A DNA stretch of 64,000 bases from contig JACVVK020000470.1 in the NCBI GenBank assembly GCA_018292915.2, positions 110,001 to 174,000 on the forward strand, read 5' to 3'. This document shows positions 13,000 to 48,000 of this stretch, in pieces; the stretch's first letter is position 1, and each line of letters opens with the position of its first letter. The notes under the pieces were generated by a model. It saw nothing but the letters and a program-made list of their open reading frames with translations. It made no database searches and was not told where the DNA came from. Position numbers and translations under genes: made by a program. Source of the DNA: Batillaria attramentaria (Eukaryota; Mollusca; Gastropoda; Batillariidae).

Positions 13000-13925
13000 C
13001 AAACATGTCCCCACGGTCAATTTGTGTCCTTACACTTGCCCGCCGTGCCAGTTATGTAGACACGAAGGTGCTCTACTCCTGTGTGTTCTGGGCCAACATC
13101 TGAATGGCACCCTAGGTCACATGGGAGTTGGTCTAGTGGTTAAGGTATCCGACTTCGGATCCTGAGCTGCCTGGTTCGAGGCCCTAGTTGGCAGGAATTT
13201 GTTGGGGTTGTTTTTTTCCCTTTCGAAATCGAGTCAAAATCACGTGCAGACTCGTTCAGGGTGCCTGTCTCGCCTTCGTGTACACACGCAGGCCTCACTG
13301 GAGTAATGCTCACTCAAGTGTGCACGTTCAAAATCACTTTCCATACAGGAGGGGCCGCGGAATGGAAAAACAAGCACACGCTATGCATGTTAAAAAAAAA
13401 ACAAAAAAAAAACATGGCGCCGTACTATGGCGACGCTCCCCCCCCCCCCTCCCGCGCACACACATGCACACCCTGATGCAGGTATACAATTACAGACAAA
13501 GGCACTGAAACAATGGCAGACTACTTAACTGTGATATTCTTGACGAAAGAGGTGGGTTTTTACGTCGGATTTGAACAGGGATAACGTGGTAAAATCACGA
13601 ATTTCGACCGGCAGTCAAATCCAAATACTGGGGCTAGAAAGAACGCTAGCCTGCGGTTTTCATGTTGCGCTTGGGGACTTAAGGCGCTTTTTATCGGCGG
13701 AACGAAGCGTGCGAGACGGGTGGTAATAAGGTTGTCACACGTTGCGACTCTGCAGGCCTACCAGCGGCAAAATGTCCTCAGGGCAGCCCGAATTTCCATT
13801 ACCATGGTAAAGGGACTATAGAATACACCAGCGCCAATACCAGGTGTGATTCACGGCCTTGAGCTCTCCTTCCACTGTCTAGTTCGCCTTACACATGCAC
13901 ACGACTTCTCTTGGGCCGACAGGAT
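13000..13925. other. Downstream flank of IgR1
   Basis: SINE head at 13,126, a poly-C run at 13,440, and a dispersed repeat at 13,540-13,780 (GAAAGAGGTGGGTTTTTACG). No poly(A) signal for IgR1 stands out. Confidence 0.5.
13126..13192 (+). mobile_element. tRNA-like SINE head
   Basis: GTTGGTCTAGTGGTTAAGGT and GTTCGAGGCCC have box A and box B character. No tRNA-length 3' structure is seen, so I read it as a SINE piece. Confidence 0.45.
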
Positions 13926-13928
13926 TAT

Positions 13929-31390
<17,462 letters not shown>

Positions 31391-31767
31391 CCCACGAAAA
31401 TGAAACCGAAATTGGAACAACACTTTAACAAGGAAGAAAATCCAGTTTCACAGTCTGTTTGTTTACAAGTCTATGCATAGGCTGGACAATAAACACCTGA
31501 AGCCGACTGGGAAAGCAACAAGGAAGAAAATCGGGCTCACATTCAGTGCGTTTACGAGCTGAGGAGTGATATTTCAACCCACGTGAGTGTACAGCTTACC
31601 TTGGCTTTTTGTTCACAAAGCAGCGTTCGCGCAATTTACCGGTGTAAGTGCAAAAATGACATCCTCGGAAACATTGTCCCTGCGAGATTCTAAGGCAATG
31701 CAAGGAGGGGTTATGTAAGATTGGGACAGGTAATTGCGACTTAATATGGACCTTAAAAAGACAGTTT

Positions 31768-31837
<70 letters not shown>

Positions 31838-32515
31838 CTCGCCATCGATTACTATGACATTGAGGTATTTAAGATCCTCCCTCTCCCTAACTATCCCTTG
31901 ACCTGTGGGTGGTGGACCACCCGCCGTCACACTAAAATTCAGTAAGCTTGTGCATTTAAATTCCTAAATGTAAAAAAAAGACAAAAAACAAACAAACATA
32001 CAAACAAACAGCCAAACAAACAAAGTTTACTTGTCTTTTGCTGTCATCACGCAAGGAGGGACCAACTTCCCACCAGACACCTCTGTCGACTGTGTATCAA
32101 AAGTGATATACAAACATGCCGGCGAAAAGGATGTGTTGGGGGGGGGGAGGGGGAGGGGGGGGGTAGAAAAGGCGGGGATAGGGAGGGGGCCGGGGGTGGG
32201 TTGAGTGGAAGCTTCAGGGGCAAAAGAAGGCGGGGGAAGGAGCCCGTGGTCTGTTGACTTGTTATGTCCTCTGTACACCTCCTGGGTACTAAGAAAAGCC
32301 GCGGGGTGCTCTGAAATCTGTCGACCTTATGCTAAAAAAACAAACCAAACAACACTGTCGTTCGTACCCGGACACAAGTGGCGAACGTGGGAGATAAACG
32401 CTATGCGCGAAGAGATAAGGCAATTCATCGTAGTTATCCTTGCACTTTTTTTTTTCCATTGTAGTCGCGTCAACAAGTCGCCCAGCCGAGCAGGAACACG
32501 AAGCTCGTCTCCCTA
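31391..32515. promoter_or_regulatory. Left part of the IgR1/S1 divergent intergenic region
   Basis: Upstream of IgR1 an imperfect ~90-bp duplication is marked by AACAAGGAAGAAAATC (31,427 and 31,518). A (GT)n follows at 31,772, then a G-rich stretch at 32,140-32,230. No open frame is supported. Regulatory role is inferred from position only. Confidence 0.4.
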
Positions 32516-32524
32516 ACACAGTGA

Positions 32525-33527
32525 CAACCCTGTACCCGGGTCCTCGCTTCTCTTTGCCCCTGCGAAGACAGCCAAGTGGGGCTAAAGGCGATGTCACACT
32601 GAAAACATGTTTTCCTAAAACATGTTTTATGAAACATGTTTTGAAAGGCAAAACGCCCGAAACATGCTTTCCGAAACAATACATGACACACGTGAAAACA
32701 AGCAAGCGCGCGTCTAAGGCGAGAGAGAGAGAGAGATAGGGTCCCGCTACGGACATGTTGACTGAGCGGATACGGGAAGGTGTCACTTGACACTCCGCAC
32801 GGCGGCTTTCATTGGTTGAAACACAAAACATGTTTTCGGATTTTAGGGCAGGCTCTAAAACTGAAAACACGATCAAAACATGTTTTGAAAACATTGTTGT
32901 GAAGTATGTCACACGACAAAACACGTTGTTTCGCAGCGAAACATCTGAAAACAATGTTTTCAAGTGTTTTTGCCCTCTCGTGTGACATGGCCATAACCGA
33001 GACCGAGCCGAGCTAAGTGATACCTAAGAAGACAAAAACAAAACTACTCGGTGACAAGGAAAGTGGACAGTTGCGAACAACTTTGAGGTACAAGTGTTAT
33101 TTCACAGTGTGCACAGAAGCGGTGAAAACTGTCATATTCACCAGCACCAGTACAAGCTCGGCCTGTTTCGAGATTTTTACCTGCATGAGTAGTCCCCCGT
33201 GCATACATAGACCCGCAGCAATCAATCATTTTTCGTGGCAGCTTTATGCTCCGCCGCGAAAAATGCGTGCTTGTTGTGGCAAGGGAGATTATTCATGGAG
33301 GTAATAATCTCGAAACAGGCCGAGAATGTACTGGTGCTGGTGAATGCGAGAGTTTTCACCGCTTCTGTGCACACTGCGAACAACAGCAGCTGTACACTTT
33401 CCATGTCACCGAGTACTAGTGTGATTTTTCCTTCTTTGGCATTACTAAGCTCAGCCCGGTTTCGGTTAGCCCGAGTTGGCATCGTCGTGGGGGCGAAGAA
33501 TAGCGTTAGGCCTCCGGAAGGGGAATG
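32525..33527. mobile_element. Mutator-like foldback element FB1 between IgR1 and S1
   Basis: Long inverted arms share blocks such as CTCGGTGACAAGGAAAGTGG and CACAGTGTGCACAGAAGCGG. It is flanked by a perfect 9-bp repeat ACACAGTGA (32516-32524 and 33528-33536). Long terminal repeats plus a 9-bp target duplication fit Mutator-like elements. A smaller element is nested at 32586-32993. Confidence 0.7.
32586..32993. mobile_element. Harbinger-type MITE nested in FB1
   Basis: Ends AGGCGATGTCACAC and, inverted, TGGCCATGTCACAC, flanked by TAA on both sides. The empty site GGGCTAACCGAGACCG is seen in the other foldback copies. Its inside is rich in repeated AAACATGTTTT palindromes. Confidence 0.7.
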
Positions 33528-33591
33528 ACACAGTGAAGACCCATTGTCCATGTGGGGTTTGGTTACACACCACTAATAGTTTCTGGCGTAC

Positions 33592-33955
33592 ATAGTGACC
33601 GCTAAATATAGAATTTTTGCTCCTCATTTAAATTTGTGTGCAGAGTAAAAAAGAAAAGGCAAACTGAGGCTGTTTATTGGAAATATCTTTGGTAATTGTG
33701 TATAAAACTGAGAAAAATGAGCCTGGCATGTGGACTATTTGTATTCATACGCGGATTGCACAAGAGCTAGCACTGAGACGACAGAGGAATGAGGGGGGTA
33801 GATGGTCGCTGTTTACATTGCATAAAAGTGGAATATTGGAATCTCTGTTGAAATTTACTCTACACATGCGTCTTTGGCTGCTGGATTTTTGTGACATTTT
33901 AGTGAATTTTACAGCATTGCTAGGATGTCATGCGCAGCGCTATGTTTCATAGGAA
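33592..33955. repeat. Interspersed repeat, family Q, copy 2 (upstream of S1)
   Basis: ACCGCTAAATATAGAATTTT, TTGAAATTTACTCTACACAT and TGGACTATTTGTATTCATAC match the 17 kb copy. Confidence 0.65.
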
Positions 33956-34102
33956 TGTATAGCAGTTTCTTTAAAATCGGTATCTGTGCTGTGTAGCCTT
34001 TGTTTAATAGTCCCATAACATTACTAGACTTGCGTCTCAAACACGGTATGACCGCCAGTGGAATACGCATCCGCCTTGCGCACGCTAGACGTTGTTTGTG
34101 AG

Positions 34103-34115
34103 GTGCTATTTTGGG
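34103..34115 (+). promoter_or_regulatory. Shared upstream motif of S1
   Basis: GTGCTATTTTGGG, 70 bp before the S1 start codon. The same 13 bp lies 77 bp before the S2 start. It may be 5' UTR or core promoter. Confidence 0.45.
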
Positions 34116-34172
34116 GCTTGTCATCCAATCTGTGCGGTTTTCCTCGTGTGCGATCTGGGTGAATGTGGTACG

Positions 34173-39860
<5,688 letters not shown>

Positions 39861-40089
39861 ACTTTCTTAAACGCCCAATAATCCATGTTTACTGGGCTCC
39901 ACAGAAGTCAGCTCTAACTGGAAAAGTTGCGGTGCTTGTTGGCGTTCCTGTACACTCGAAATAGTCAATCGTATTGGTTAGTAGAGCTCTAAATGCGATG
40001 CTCTGCCGTCCACAGACTTACCGAGCCTGCTCCATTCCCGTTCCTGGGGCTAACGCTACTCTTGGCAGAGCAGGCCCATTCCCGTTCTG

Positions 40090-40290
40090 GGGGGCCTAAC
40101 GCTACTCTTGATCCCCGCGACGACGCCACCTCGGGGCAACCGAAACCGGGCTGAGCTTAGTAATGTATAAGAAGGAAAGAAATCAAACTACTCTGTGACA
40201 AGGAAAGTGGACAGTTGCGAACAACTTTGAGGTCCCCGTGTTATTTCACAGTGTGCACAGAAGTTGCTCTCAACTGGGCACAGCGCGCGA
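40090..40290. mobile_element. Partial foldback arm next to FB2
   Basis: One arm only: CGCGACGACGCC, AACCGAAACCGGGCTGAGC, GACAAGGAAAGTGGACAG. It lies 140 bp from FB2. Confidence 0.5.
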
Positions 40291-40426
40291 AACACACATG
40301 CGCCACATCACAGTCATTGCACTCGGTGTGTCTGCTTACTGCAAAACGGAACAAAGGCAGCTGTGCACGGTGACGTGCGATCACACGGTCACTGTAAGAT
40401 ACCATCCGACGCCCATAGCGTCCCAA

Positions 40427-41037
40427 CAACCCTGTTCCGGGACCGTCGCTTCTCTAGGTCCCTGCGACGACGTCCAAATCGGGCAAACCGAGATCGAACC
40501 GAGCTAAGTGGCACATAAGAAGGAAAAAACAAAACTACTCGGTGACAAGGAAAGTGGACAGTTGCGAACAACTTTGAGGTCCCAGTGTTATTTCATAGTG
40601 TGCACAGAAGCGATGAAAACTGTCGCATTCACCAGCACAGTACATTTTCAGCCTGGTTAGAGAGTATTGCCTGCATGTGTTGTCTCCCTTGCCGCAACAA
40701 ACATGCATTTCTTCGTGGCAGAGCACAAAGCTCCCACGAAAAATGCATGCTTGCTGCGGGTCTGTGTATGCACGAGGGACAACTCATGCAGGAAATGCTC
40801 TCTAAACAGGCTGAAAATGTAGTGTGCTGGTAAAATGCGACAGTTTTCACCGCTTCTGTGCACACTGTGAAATAACACTGGGACATCAAAGTGGTTCGCA
40901 ACTGTCCACTTTCCTTGTCACCGAGTAGTTTTGTTTGTTTCCTTCTTAGGTATCATTGAGCTCGGCTCGATCTCCGTTAGTCCGATTTGGGCGTCGTCGA
41001 AGGGGCCTAGAGAAGCGACGGTCCCTGAACAGGGTTG
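40427..41037. mobile_element. Mutator-like foldback element FB2 upstream of S2
   Basis: Starts CAACCCTGTTCC and ends with its inverse, CAGGGTTG. The arms pair over most of the 611 bp. The flanks GCGTCCCAA and GCGTCCGCAA look like a slightly decayed target duplication. Confidence 0.7.
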
Positions 41038-42204
41038 CGTCCGCAATGGCAAGCCGAGCTCGGATGCGAGCCGTCCGGTCTCTGTAGTGCTTATCTGAGA
41101 CGTCCCAAAGACATTTCTGTCCTTCGATATGATCTATAAACACGGAAGTCTGTTCAGGCGAGAAAGCAATTGAGGATGCACTTCGTTTACTGCTTCACAG
41201 CACATACACACGTATGCACGCAAAGCACTTGTTTGAATTCTACTGCATTCACAGGCATTTTGTTCACTTGTATCAGCTGCCAGTTTAGACGAGTCTGATG
41301 AAAAGTTTTCATTTTTTTCAGACAAAAAGCTTTAAATAACTGTCCACAATGTACTGTACTTGTGTATGGTTTAGTATTATTACCGCTACGTATTTTGTGA
41401 TGTATGCTGTACATACTCAAAGTGTAACATGTATTACAACTGTATTTTATATACAACTGAATACATACTTTCACAAGAAGACCACATTACTTTCTCTTTC
41501 TTTTACGTGTACCGACAATATCCTTTACTGACAAAAACAGAGAGTGAGTCAGTTTCTTCGTACATTTCTTTCCTCGCCAAGCTTAGCGGTCTGCTCATAC
41601 TTATTTACCAATGTTTGTTATGTTTTAAATGTGAATTCCCATATATTCATTAGTTACATCAGAATGTACTTAAACGCATCTTGGAGAATTAAACAGTTCA
41701 TTAATATCAGGACTCAGATTTGTCTGTTTTGCAACTGTACAGTTTTACTGTAGTTTCTGTACAGAACAGATGCACACACTTTTGCTGTCGCTGTAGGCAG
41801 TGTCGAGTCATGGCTGACAAGCATATATGCTTAGGTAGCTGCGTAGCTATTTACGCTGACTTTCAGTACCGTTCCAAAAAAACAACAACAACAACAAAAA
41901 ACCGACTCCAGGTATTCTTGCAGCGAGCATTTTATGTAAGTTGTAGCCTACTAAACGAGGCCGCACCGTGTGCTTATTCCAAACCTACGACCGCACTAAA
42001 TCGAGTCCACTCAAACTTCAATTGTCTTGTGTATTTTCCGTGACTGTGTATAGACGGCCTGTAAAATGTTGTATGTAGGGGGTACCGGTGCGTTCGTAAC
42101 TACCTAATAAGCATACAATTCGACTTTAATATTTGTAGTAACAAGCGTGTTGCAAACCAGTTTCTCCTGCCTTGGGACAATACATTTGGTCTGTCTTTGA
42201 CTAT
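41038..42204. other. Between S1 and psi-IgR, no gene
   Basis: AT-rich unique sequence, perhaps S1 3' flank. From about 42,075 it becomes similar to the 3' flank of IgR2 near 50,920. Confidence 0.45.
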
Positions 42205-42420
42205 CAAAGACGTCTTTTAGATCTAACTCTCAGCCAGTTCCGAGTCCCTCGCCCTGTCTTCAGAGTTTTGGGGTTCACGATCGTCTGCAAGTTGTTCGTC
42301 TGAACGAGTGTCCAGACCAACGCACGACAGTTCTTTACCGTTTACCGGGGGACGATGGGTTAATAAATTCTAACGGAATTAAGACCCGCCTCAGGTAGTG
42401 TATCCAGTGCTGCTGCATTT
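42205..42420 (-). pseudogene. psi-IgR: broken cytoplasmic-tail exon of a third IgR gene
   Basis: On the minus strand this stretch aligns with the end of the IgR2 tail exon (51005-51215). Recognisable are ALDTLPEAG, LEFINPSSP, ELSCVGLDTRSDEQLADDRE and DRARDSELAES before a stop. These blocks fall in different frames with stops between, so it is no longer coding. Homology continues into the 3' flank (GGTGC.TTCGTAAC near 42,085 and 50,930). The 5' side is cut by a foldback element at 42,428. Confidence 0.8.
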
Positions 42421-42427
42421 CGAATTG

Positions 42428-43064
42428 TTAAAGATCTAAGCTCTCCACAAGAAGCTTTCCGAAGTGTGAAAAAATTGCAAGCACAGTCAACTCTGTCACG
42501 GTTGCAGAGTTCACAAAGTGTCCAGAAACCGCAACAAAACCGTGCCGAAAAACTGCCCCCACTTCCAGTCGGGGTCCGTCCACGCTACTGTGCACATCTC
42601 CGTGCAGTGGTCATCCGTCCGTGCAGTGGTCATCACAGCAACCGTGACCGAGTCAGTACCGTCCGCAGTGATCCCCATACAAGTCGTGTCACTTTTGAGT
42701 TTGGTCAGTGTCGCTCGTATGCGAGCTGAAATATTTACGTAAGAAACAAAACTGCTTTCAAATACGTTTACTCACCGGTAGTGGCATAGCTTGCGCCATG
42801 TCCGACATCGCTCAGTCGTCTAAACTGACGTATCCGCGGCGTGGTCACACAACGAGCCGGGTTGCACGGGGATGTGCACAGTAGCGTGGACGGACCCCGA
42901 AAGAAAGTGGGGGCAGTTTTTCGGCACGGTTTTGTCGCGGTTTCTGGACACTGTGTGAACTCTGCAACTGTGACAGAGTTGACTGTGCTTGCACGGTCGA
43001 CTCTGTACTTTTTGTTTTTCACACTTCGGAAAGCTTTTTGTTAGGAGCTTAGATCTTTAATGTC
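42428..43064. mobile_element. Foldback element of a second family, truncating psi-IgR
   Basis: Left end TTAAAGATCTAAGCTC and right end GAGCTTAGATCTTTAA. The arms pair for about 170-200 bp, including GCACAGTCAACTCTGTCAC and AAACTGCCCCCACTT. Related single-arm pieces lie at 52,680-53,035. Confidence 0.7.
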
Positions 43065-43185
43065 CGCTGTACACCGCGAGGGTAATTTAATCAGCCACGA
43101 CGTTCCGATCTCATGTTCCAAACGTTTTGTCACTTAAAAGAGTTAATGCTACCGTTTTTATGTTCACAGAATGTGATAGTCCCTA

Positions 43186-43403
43186 GCTGGTTTTGTGGTA
43201 TCTATCATCACACCACTTAGACACCTGGACAGTGTAAGCGTCTATAATGGTGGTGACTAACAAGTCACCGGTCATAAAATTTCAATGTTCGCTACCGCAG
43301 GCGCAAAGTGTAAGCGATATTGTGTCAGACTCAGACAGACTGAGACTCAGAGTATATTGTTTTTTTTAGGCCTTGGCCTGTATCAACATGTCTCACAAGT
43401 TGT

Positions 43404-43441
<38 letters not shown>

Positions 43442-43810
43442 ATGGCTTTTACAGAGCAGACATGGATGAAATGATACAAAAATGTTACATCATTTAATTT
43501 AACAAATCATCAAAAACATGCGAGAAACCATTGCGAGAAAAGGAAACCATGTTCGTCAGTAAAACCACTGAATACGGAAGTTAAGCACAAAAAGCTCAGA
43601 AAGCTGACTGTGCACAAAACCCACCTCAGTTCCTGGAGGGAGCAACACACGTATACATTTATACATGTAGTTGAAAAAGTCCCCCCCCCCCCAATCTGGA
43701 AACTTTTAAACAGAAACCACGCATTAGGAGCTGTACTAATCGTCAAGATAGAGTATTTCGAGCGTACAGACGCACAAGCGAGCGAAACAGCCCAAATCAT
43801 AAACTGTCTT
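43186..43810. repeat. Interspersed repeat, family P, copy 1
   Basis: GGTATCTATCATCACACC, CTTAGACACCTGGACAGTG and TCAAGATAGAGTATTTCGAG recur in S2 intron 4 at 48,470-48,780. Confidence 0.6.
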
Positions 43811-43871
43811 AGCAAATATGAAATCAGCCTGTTTACGTCCCACAGGAACGTGGGGGGCGATATGCGGAAAG

Positions 43872-44045
43872 AATTTATGGCGTTCGAAAGGACTGTCATC
43901 GTGACTGCCCATGCGTTTTGTGTGATCTAGTCATGTTTACAAGCAGGGGGGGGGGGAGGGGGGTGAAGCGTTATGGCGTTGAAAGGACTGTCATCGTGTC
44001 TGCCCATGCGTTTTGTGTGATCTCTTCATGTCAACAAGCAGTTCA
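43872..44045. repeat. Local duplication upstream of S2
   Basis: AAAGGACTGTCATCGTG and TGCCCATGCGTTTTGTGTGA occur twice, at about 43,886 and 43,985, roughly 100 bp apart and 250-400 bp before the S2 start codon. Confidence 0.8.
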
Positions 44046-44218
44046 ACTGTGCACGCAGTGCCTGTGAAGCAATGACACAAAACCATGTCTAGTCATACAG
44101 CTCTCCTAGCCTCGTATTTCAATAACATGACCAGGCATGCGCAGAAAACACAGCATGGCCGCTTACAGGATTCACACCCGTCATGCTGAAAGCATCGGTA
44201 TATGCGCATAACTGTACC

Positions 44219-44231
44219 GTGCTATTTTGGG
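44219..44231 (+). promoter_or_regulatory. Shared upstream motif of S2
   Basis: GTGCTATTTTGGG, 77 bp before the S2 start codon, as in S1. Confidence 0.45.
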
Positions 44232-44295
44232 AGCTATCGTGTTTTGCTGCAGTACTGTTGTGATTTCCCGGTCTGGATGAAAATAGCTGTCAGCC

Positions 44296-44484
44296 ATGGC
44301 GGCGTCCTTCGTGGTTCGTGTCCTGGGTATTGGTGTTTTGATGATGTTCTCTTCTGTCTGGGGTAAGTTGGGGTGTGAAAGGAGACCATTCCGTCGATTT
44401 ACAGTATTGAATCAAGATTATTTTGCTGGCAAAATTTGATCAGAACTGACTTCGTTGATTCTTTCAAGATGGATTGTGACTTCC

Positions 44485-44555
<71 letters not shown>

Positions 44556-44565
44556 TCCCATGTCC

Positions 44566-44614
<49 letters not shown>

Positions 44615-44631
44615 GTTTGGTGTGGGTGAGC

Positions 44632-44726
<95 letters not shown>

Positions 44727-44747
44727 GTTTGGTGTGGGTGAGCTGTT

Positions 44748-44793
<46 letters not shown>

Positions 44794-44850
44794 TTGTTTG
44801 GTGTGGGTGAGCTGTTGTTGTTGTTGTTGGTGTTGTTGTTGTTGTTGTTG

Positions 44851-44915
<65 letters not shown>

Positions 44916-44934
44916 GTTTGGTGTGGGTGAGCTG

Positions 44935-44979
<45 letters not shown>

Positions 44980-44996
44980 GTGTGGGTGAGCTGTTG

Positions 44997-45051
<55 letters not shown>

Positions 45052-48000
45052 ATCGACATTTCTATGTCCGTCACAGCTACTCACCAATCAAATCCTTGCC
45101 GGTGTGCTTGCTAAAACCTGTACCACCAATCAATAAAGTCAATTAAAGTCTTTAAAAACTGTGACACAGAAACTTCCTCGAGCATTGCACAATTTCAGTC
45201 GTCAGACTAACGAACATGCCACCTCTACCGTTTTCTGTGCAGTTCAGTCCGCTGATGTAGAACTTCAGTGCCCAAAAACCTGGACAGACGGTGCGAGAAC
45301 TGTTCTGTCCTGTACCATCGACGACACAAAACTAACCCCAACACAGTGCACAACACTGACTGATACCATGGACTTCACTTTTACATTGTCAGGAACTTCT
45401 GTGACAACTTCTCAGTGTCAGGTCACAGATTACTTGACACAGTGCACCGCGTCAGAACCTGGCCTGATCAATAATGGACAATGCAAATGCCACACACCAG
45501 CTGATGGAGGGATCGTGTTTACGTTTGCCTTACTGGGCGACAAAACAGTGCATGCTGGAGGCTCATGGAACTGCTCAACAACTTGCAGAGATAGTTCGCT
45601 GAAGGATCCTCTCACCTACACGGTTTCAACTGGCTGTTCACCTGTTGCATTCGGTACGGTTTAACGCCTTTGGAATGTTACTAGGCCCAGCACGGGTATT
45701 CAGTGTAGATGAACTGAACCTTCTAGACCCTGAGCATAGGTTCACCTGACAGGAGAGACCATCTAGTTATTTGCCAATAAGACCAAGAGTAGTGTCCCCT
45801 GCTTCGCATGGCTACTGTCGTGGAGTAATTCTTATTTGTTGTATTGTACGAGAATGAGTTAACAAGTAGCTGTGTGGAGACCTGCAAGTAACTGTGCTCG
45901 TAATATATTCGTATTTGTGCCCCATCTCCCCCTCCCCCCCCCATACCTCCGCAGCTAGGGTGGGTGTGGCTGGGGGTTTGGGGCTTTTCCACCACATACG
46001 AGTGATATCAAAGACAGGGCAACGATGAAAAAGCCAGCACAAACATTTGGCCCTAGCCAGGATACGAACTCACGACCCGAGCATTGAAAGTCCAACGCTC
46101 TACAATTCGCCCCCCCCCCCCCTCAGCTAGTCTTCCAAATGACGATGACAAATACTTTATTCATAGCTTCCAAAAGTATGAGTAGTTACAAATTTTAGTC
46201 GTAATCATCGCAGAGGTCCACGGTACAGGTAAATTGAAATGTAACACGCATTTATAACACACACAATGAGAGAGACGTGACGTGTCAGCAAGCGTTTATT
46301 CTTTCCTCCATCAGACGTATGCCCGGCGGCACTCGAAGACGACTGCCAGCCAGTGGACTGCCGTGAGCACTGTAACAATGCAGCCTGCGCTTGCATCATC
46401 GTCTTCCTGGGAATAGTACCTGTCAGTGCTGCTGCTGCAATTGCAGTTTATTGTTGTGAGTTCATTGTTACTTGGAGCTCTAGCTTTCCTTTCGGGAAAC
46501 CGATCTCAAAACCAAAGCCAGCCTATACGTTGTTTTTTTTAAGATTACATTGTTGACAGGTGATTTAGTTGTGATAATCCATAATTTTGATATTTTAAAA
46601 TTGGGATGAGAGCGGCTAGGAAAAATACGGAACTCTATGAACAACAACAACAACACCGTACCACCACCCCCCTCCCCCCTCCCCCCAACCACCCCCCCCC
46701 TCCCCCCCAACCACCCCCCCTCCCAAAAAAACAACAACAAACAAAAACAAAACAAAACAAAACAAAACAACAACTGCAAACAAAAACAAACAACAGCAAG
46801 AACAAAAAAAAACCCAAACCCCAAAACAAGAATAAAATATCCAACAACTCAATATTGGCTATTTCTCGTGCAAAACACCCATGTGGCAGATACATGTATA
46901 TACATTCAGTATCCGAAAAAAAACTACTAATGAATGAGACACAGGGATCCTCAGAAAGAAACCTGATGCAATAAATCAATTCATAGAGACCGTTTTTTAA
47001 ATATTTTTTTATTATTCTTTTTTTGTTGTTGACATTTTTCATATATTATATACATACAAACATACAAACAGGAGGGCAAGATACAAGGAAATTTGATATC
47101 CGGCAAAGTACACATATACATATACCCTCACACATAGCTTGCTGGCTAACAACTACAGTGTACGCACATAACAGGAGAGAGAGAGAGAGAGAAATCCACA
47201 CCTTAGGGTGCCATGCACCACAGATAAGATTAGGTTTCATTGGATTAATGCCTCATATGGAAGCCAGATTCTACAAAACTTAGAATATTGCCCAGCAACA
47301 CCATATCTATATCTTTCTATAGTATACCAATGGCGGACTAGCTTTGTAAAAGCAGTAAAAACTGGCCGTAACTCTTTTAGTCTACACTTGTAAATAAAAA
47401 ATTTTGCAACCAATATTAACAAATCAACGACTGAATCAGTATGGAAATTTTTTGCAATACCAGACCGTTTTACTGTATACTACATATGAGCAGACACTTT
47501 GATTCTTTACTTTGATTATTTTGTTCATTGAAATTGTGAATTGTGTGCATAGTTACTTTTTTTTAAATTGCAGGGAGAAGACAAAAAAGCCGGAAAAGCA
47601 AGGATGAAGAAACATCACTGAGGTAACCAGTAATTTTAGGCGTTTTGCTACCCCCCTCCCGCCCCCCCCCCCCCCCCCCCCCCAGTTGCACTCACTAGAT
47701 CACAATTGTGTGGCTTTATGGAACGGGTGGGTGAGTGGTCAGGAGTTTAACGTCCTTTTCCACCACGAATGGGTGATATCAAAGACGGGGCAACGAGAAA
47801 AAGGCCAGCACAAATATTTGGCCCCAGACGGGAATCGAACGTTATGGAAAGTTTTTTTTTTTGGAAAGACAAAATGATGTAAAGAAAGAAAGAAAAAGAG
47901 CGCTGGAAATTTTTTCTTGGTTTGATGAGCAATGCCCAAAGCGTAAAAAAAAATGAACAATTCTAAGCACTAATACTTGCGTCATTGAGTTCCCCAGACA

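Noticed and set aside
32205..32516. 103-codon plus-strand frame between IgR1 and S1
   Set aside because: No signal peptide, domain or paralogue in the other pairs; not supported.
32289..32963. 224-codon minus-strand frame
   Set aside because: Lies across FB1 and the nested MITE. Repeated KHV and TCF phrases come from AAACATGTTTT palindromes.
44418..45114. Open frames of ~200 codons on both strands
   Set aside because: They encode only His-Thr or Cys-Val runs from (CA/GT)n. The region is S2 intron 1.
46480..46974. Frames of 100-135 codons
   Set aside because: Poly-C/CAA low-complexity in S2 intron 3; no splice or motif support.
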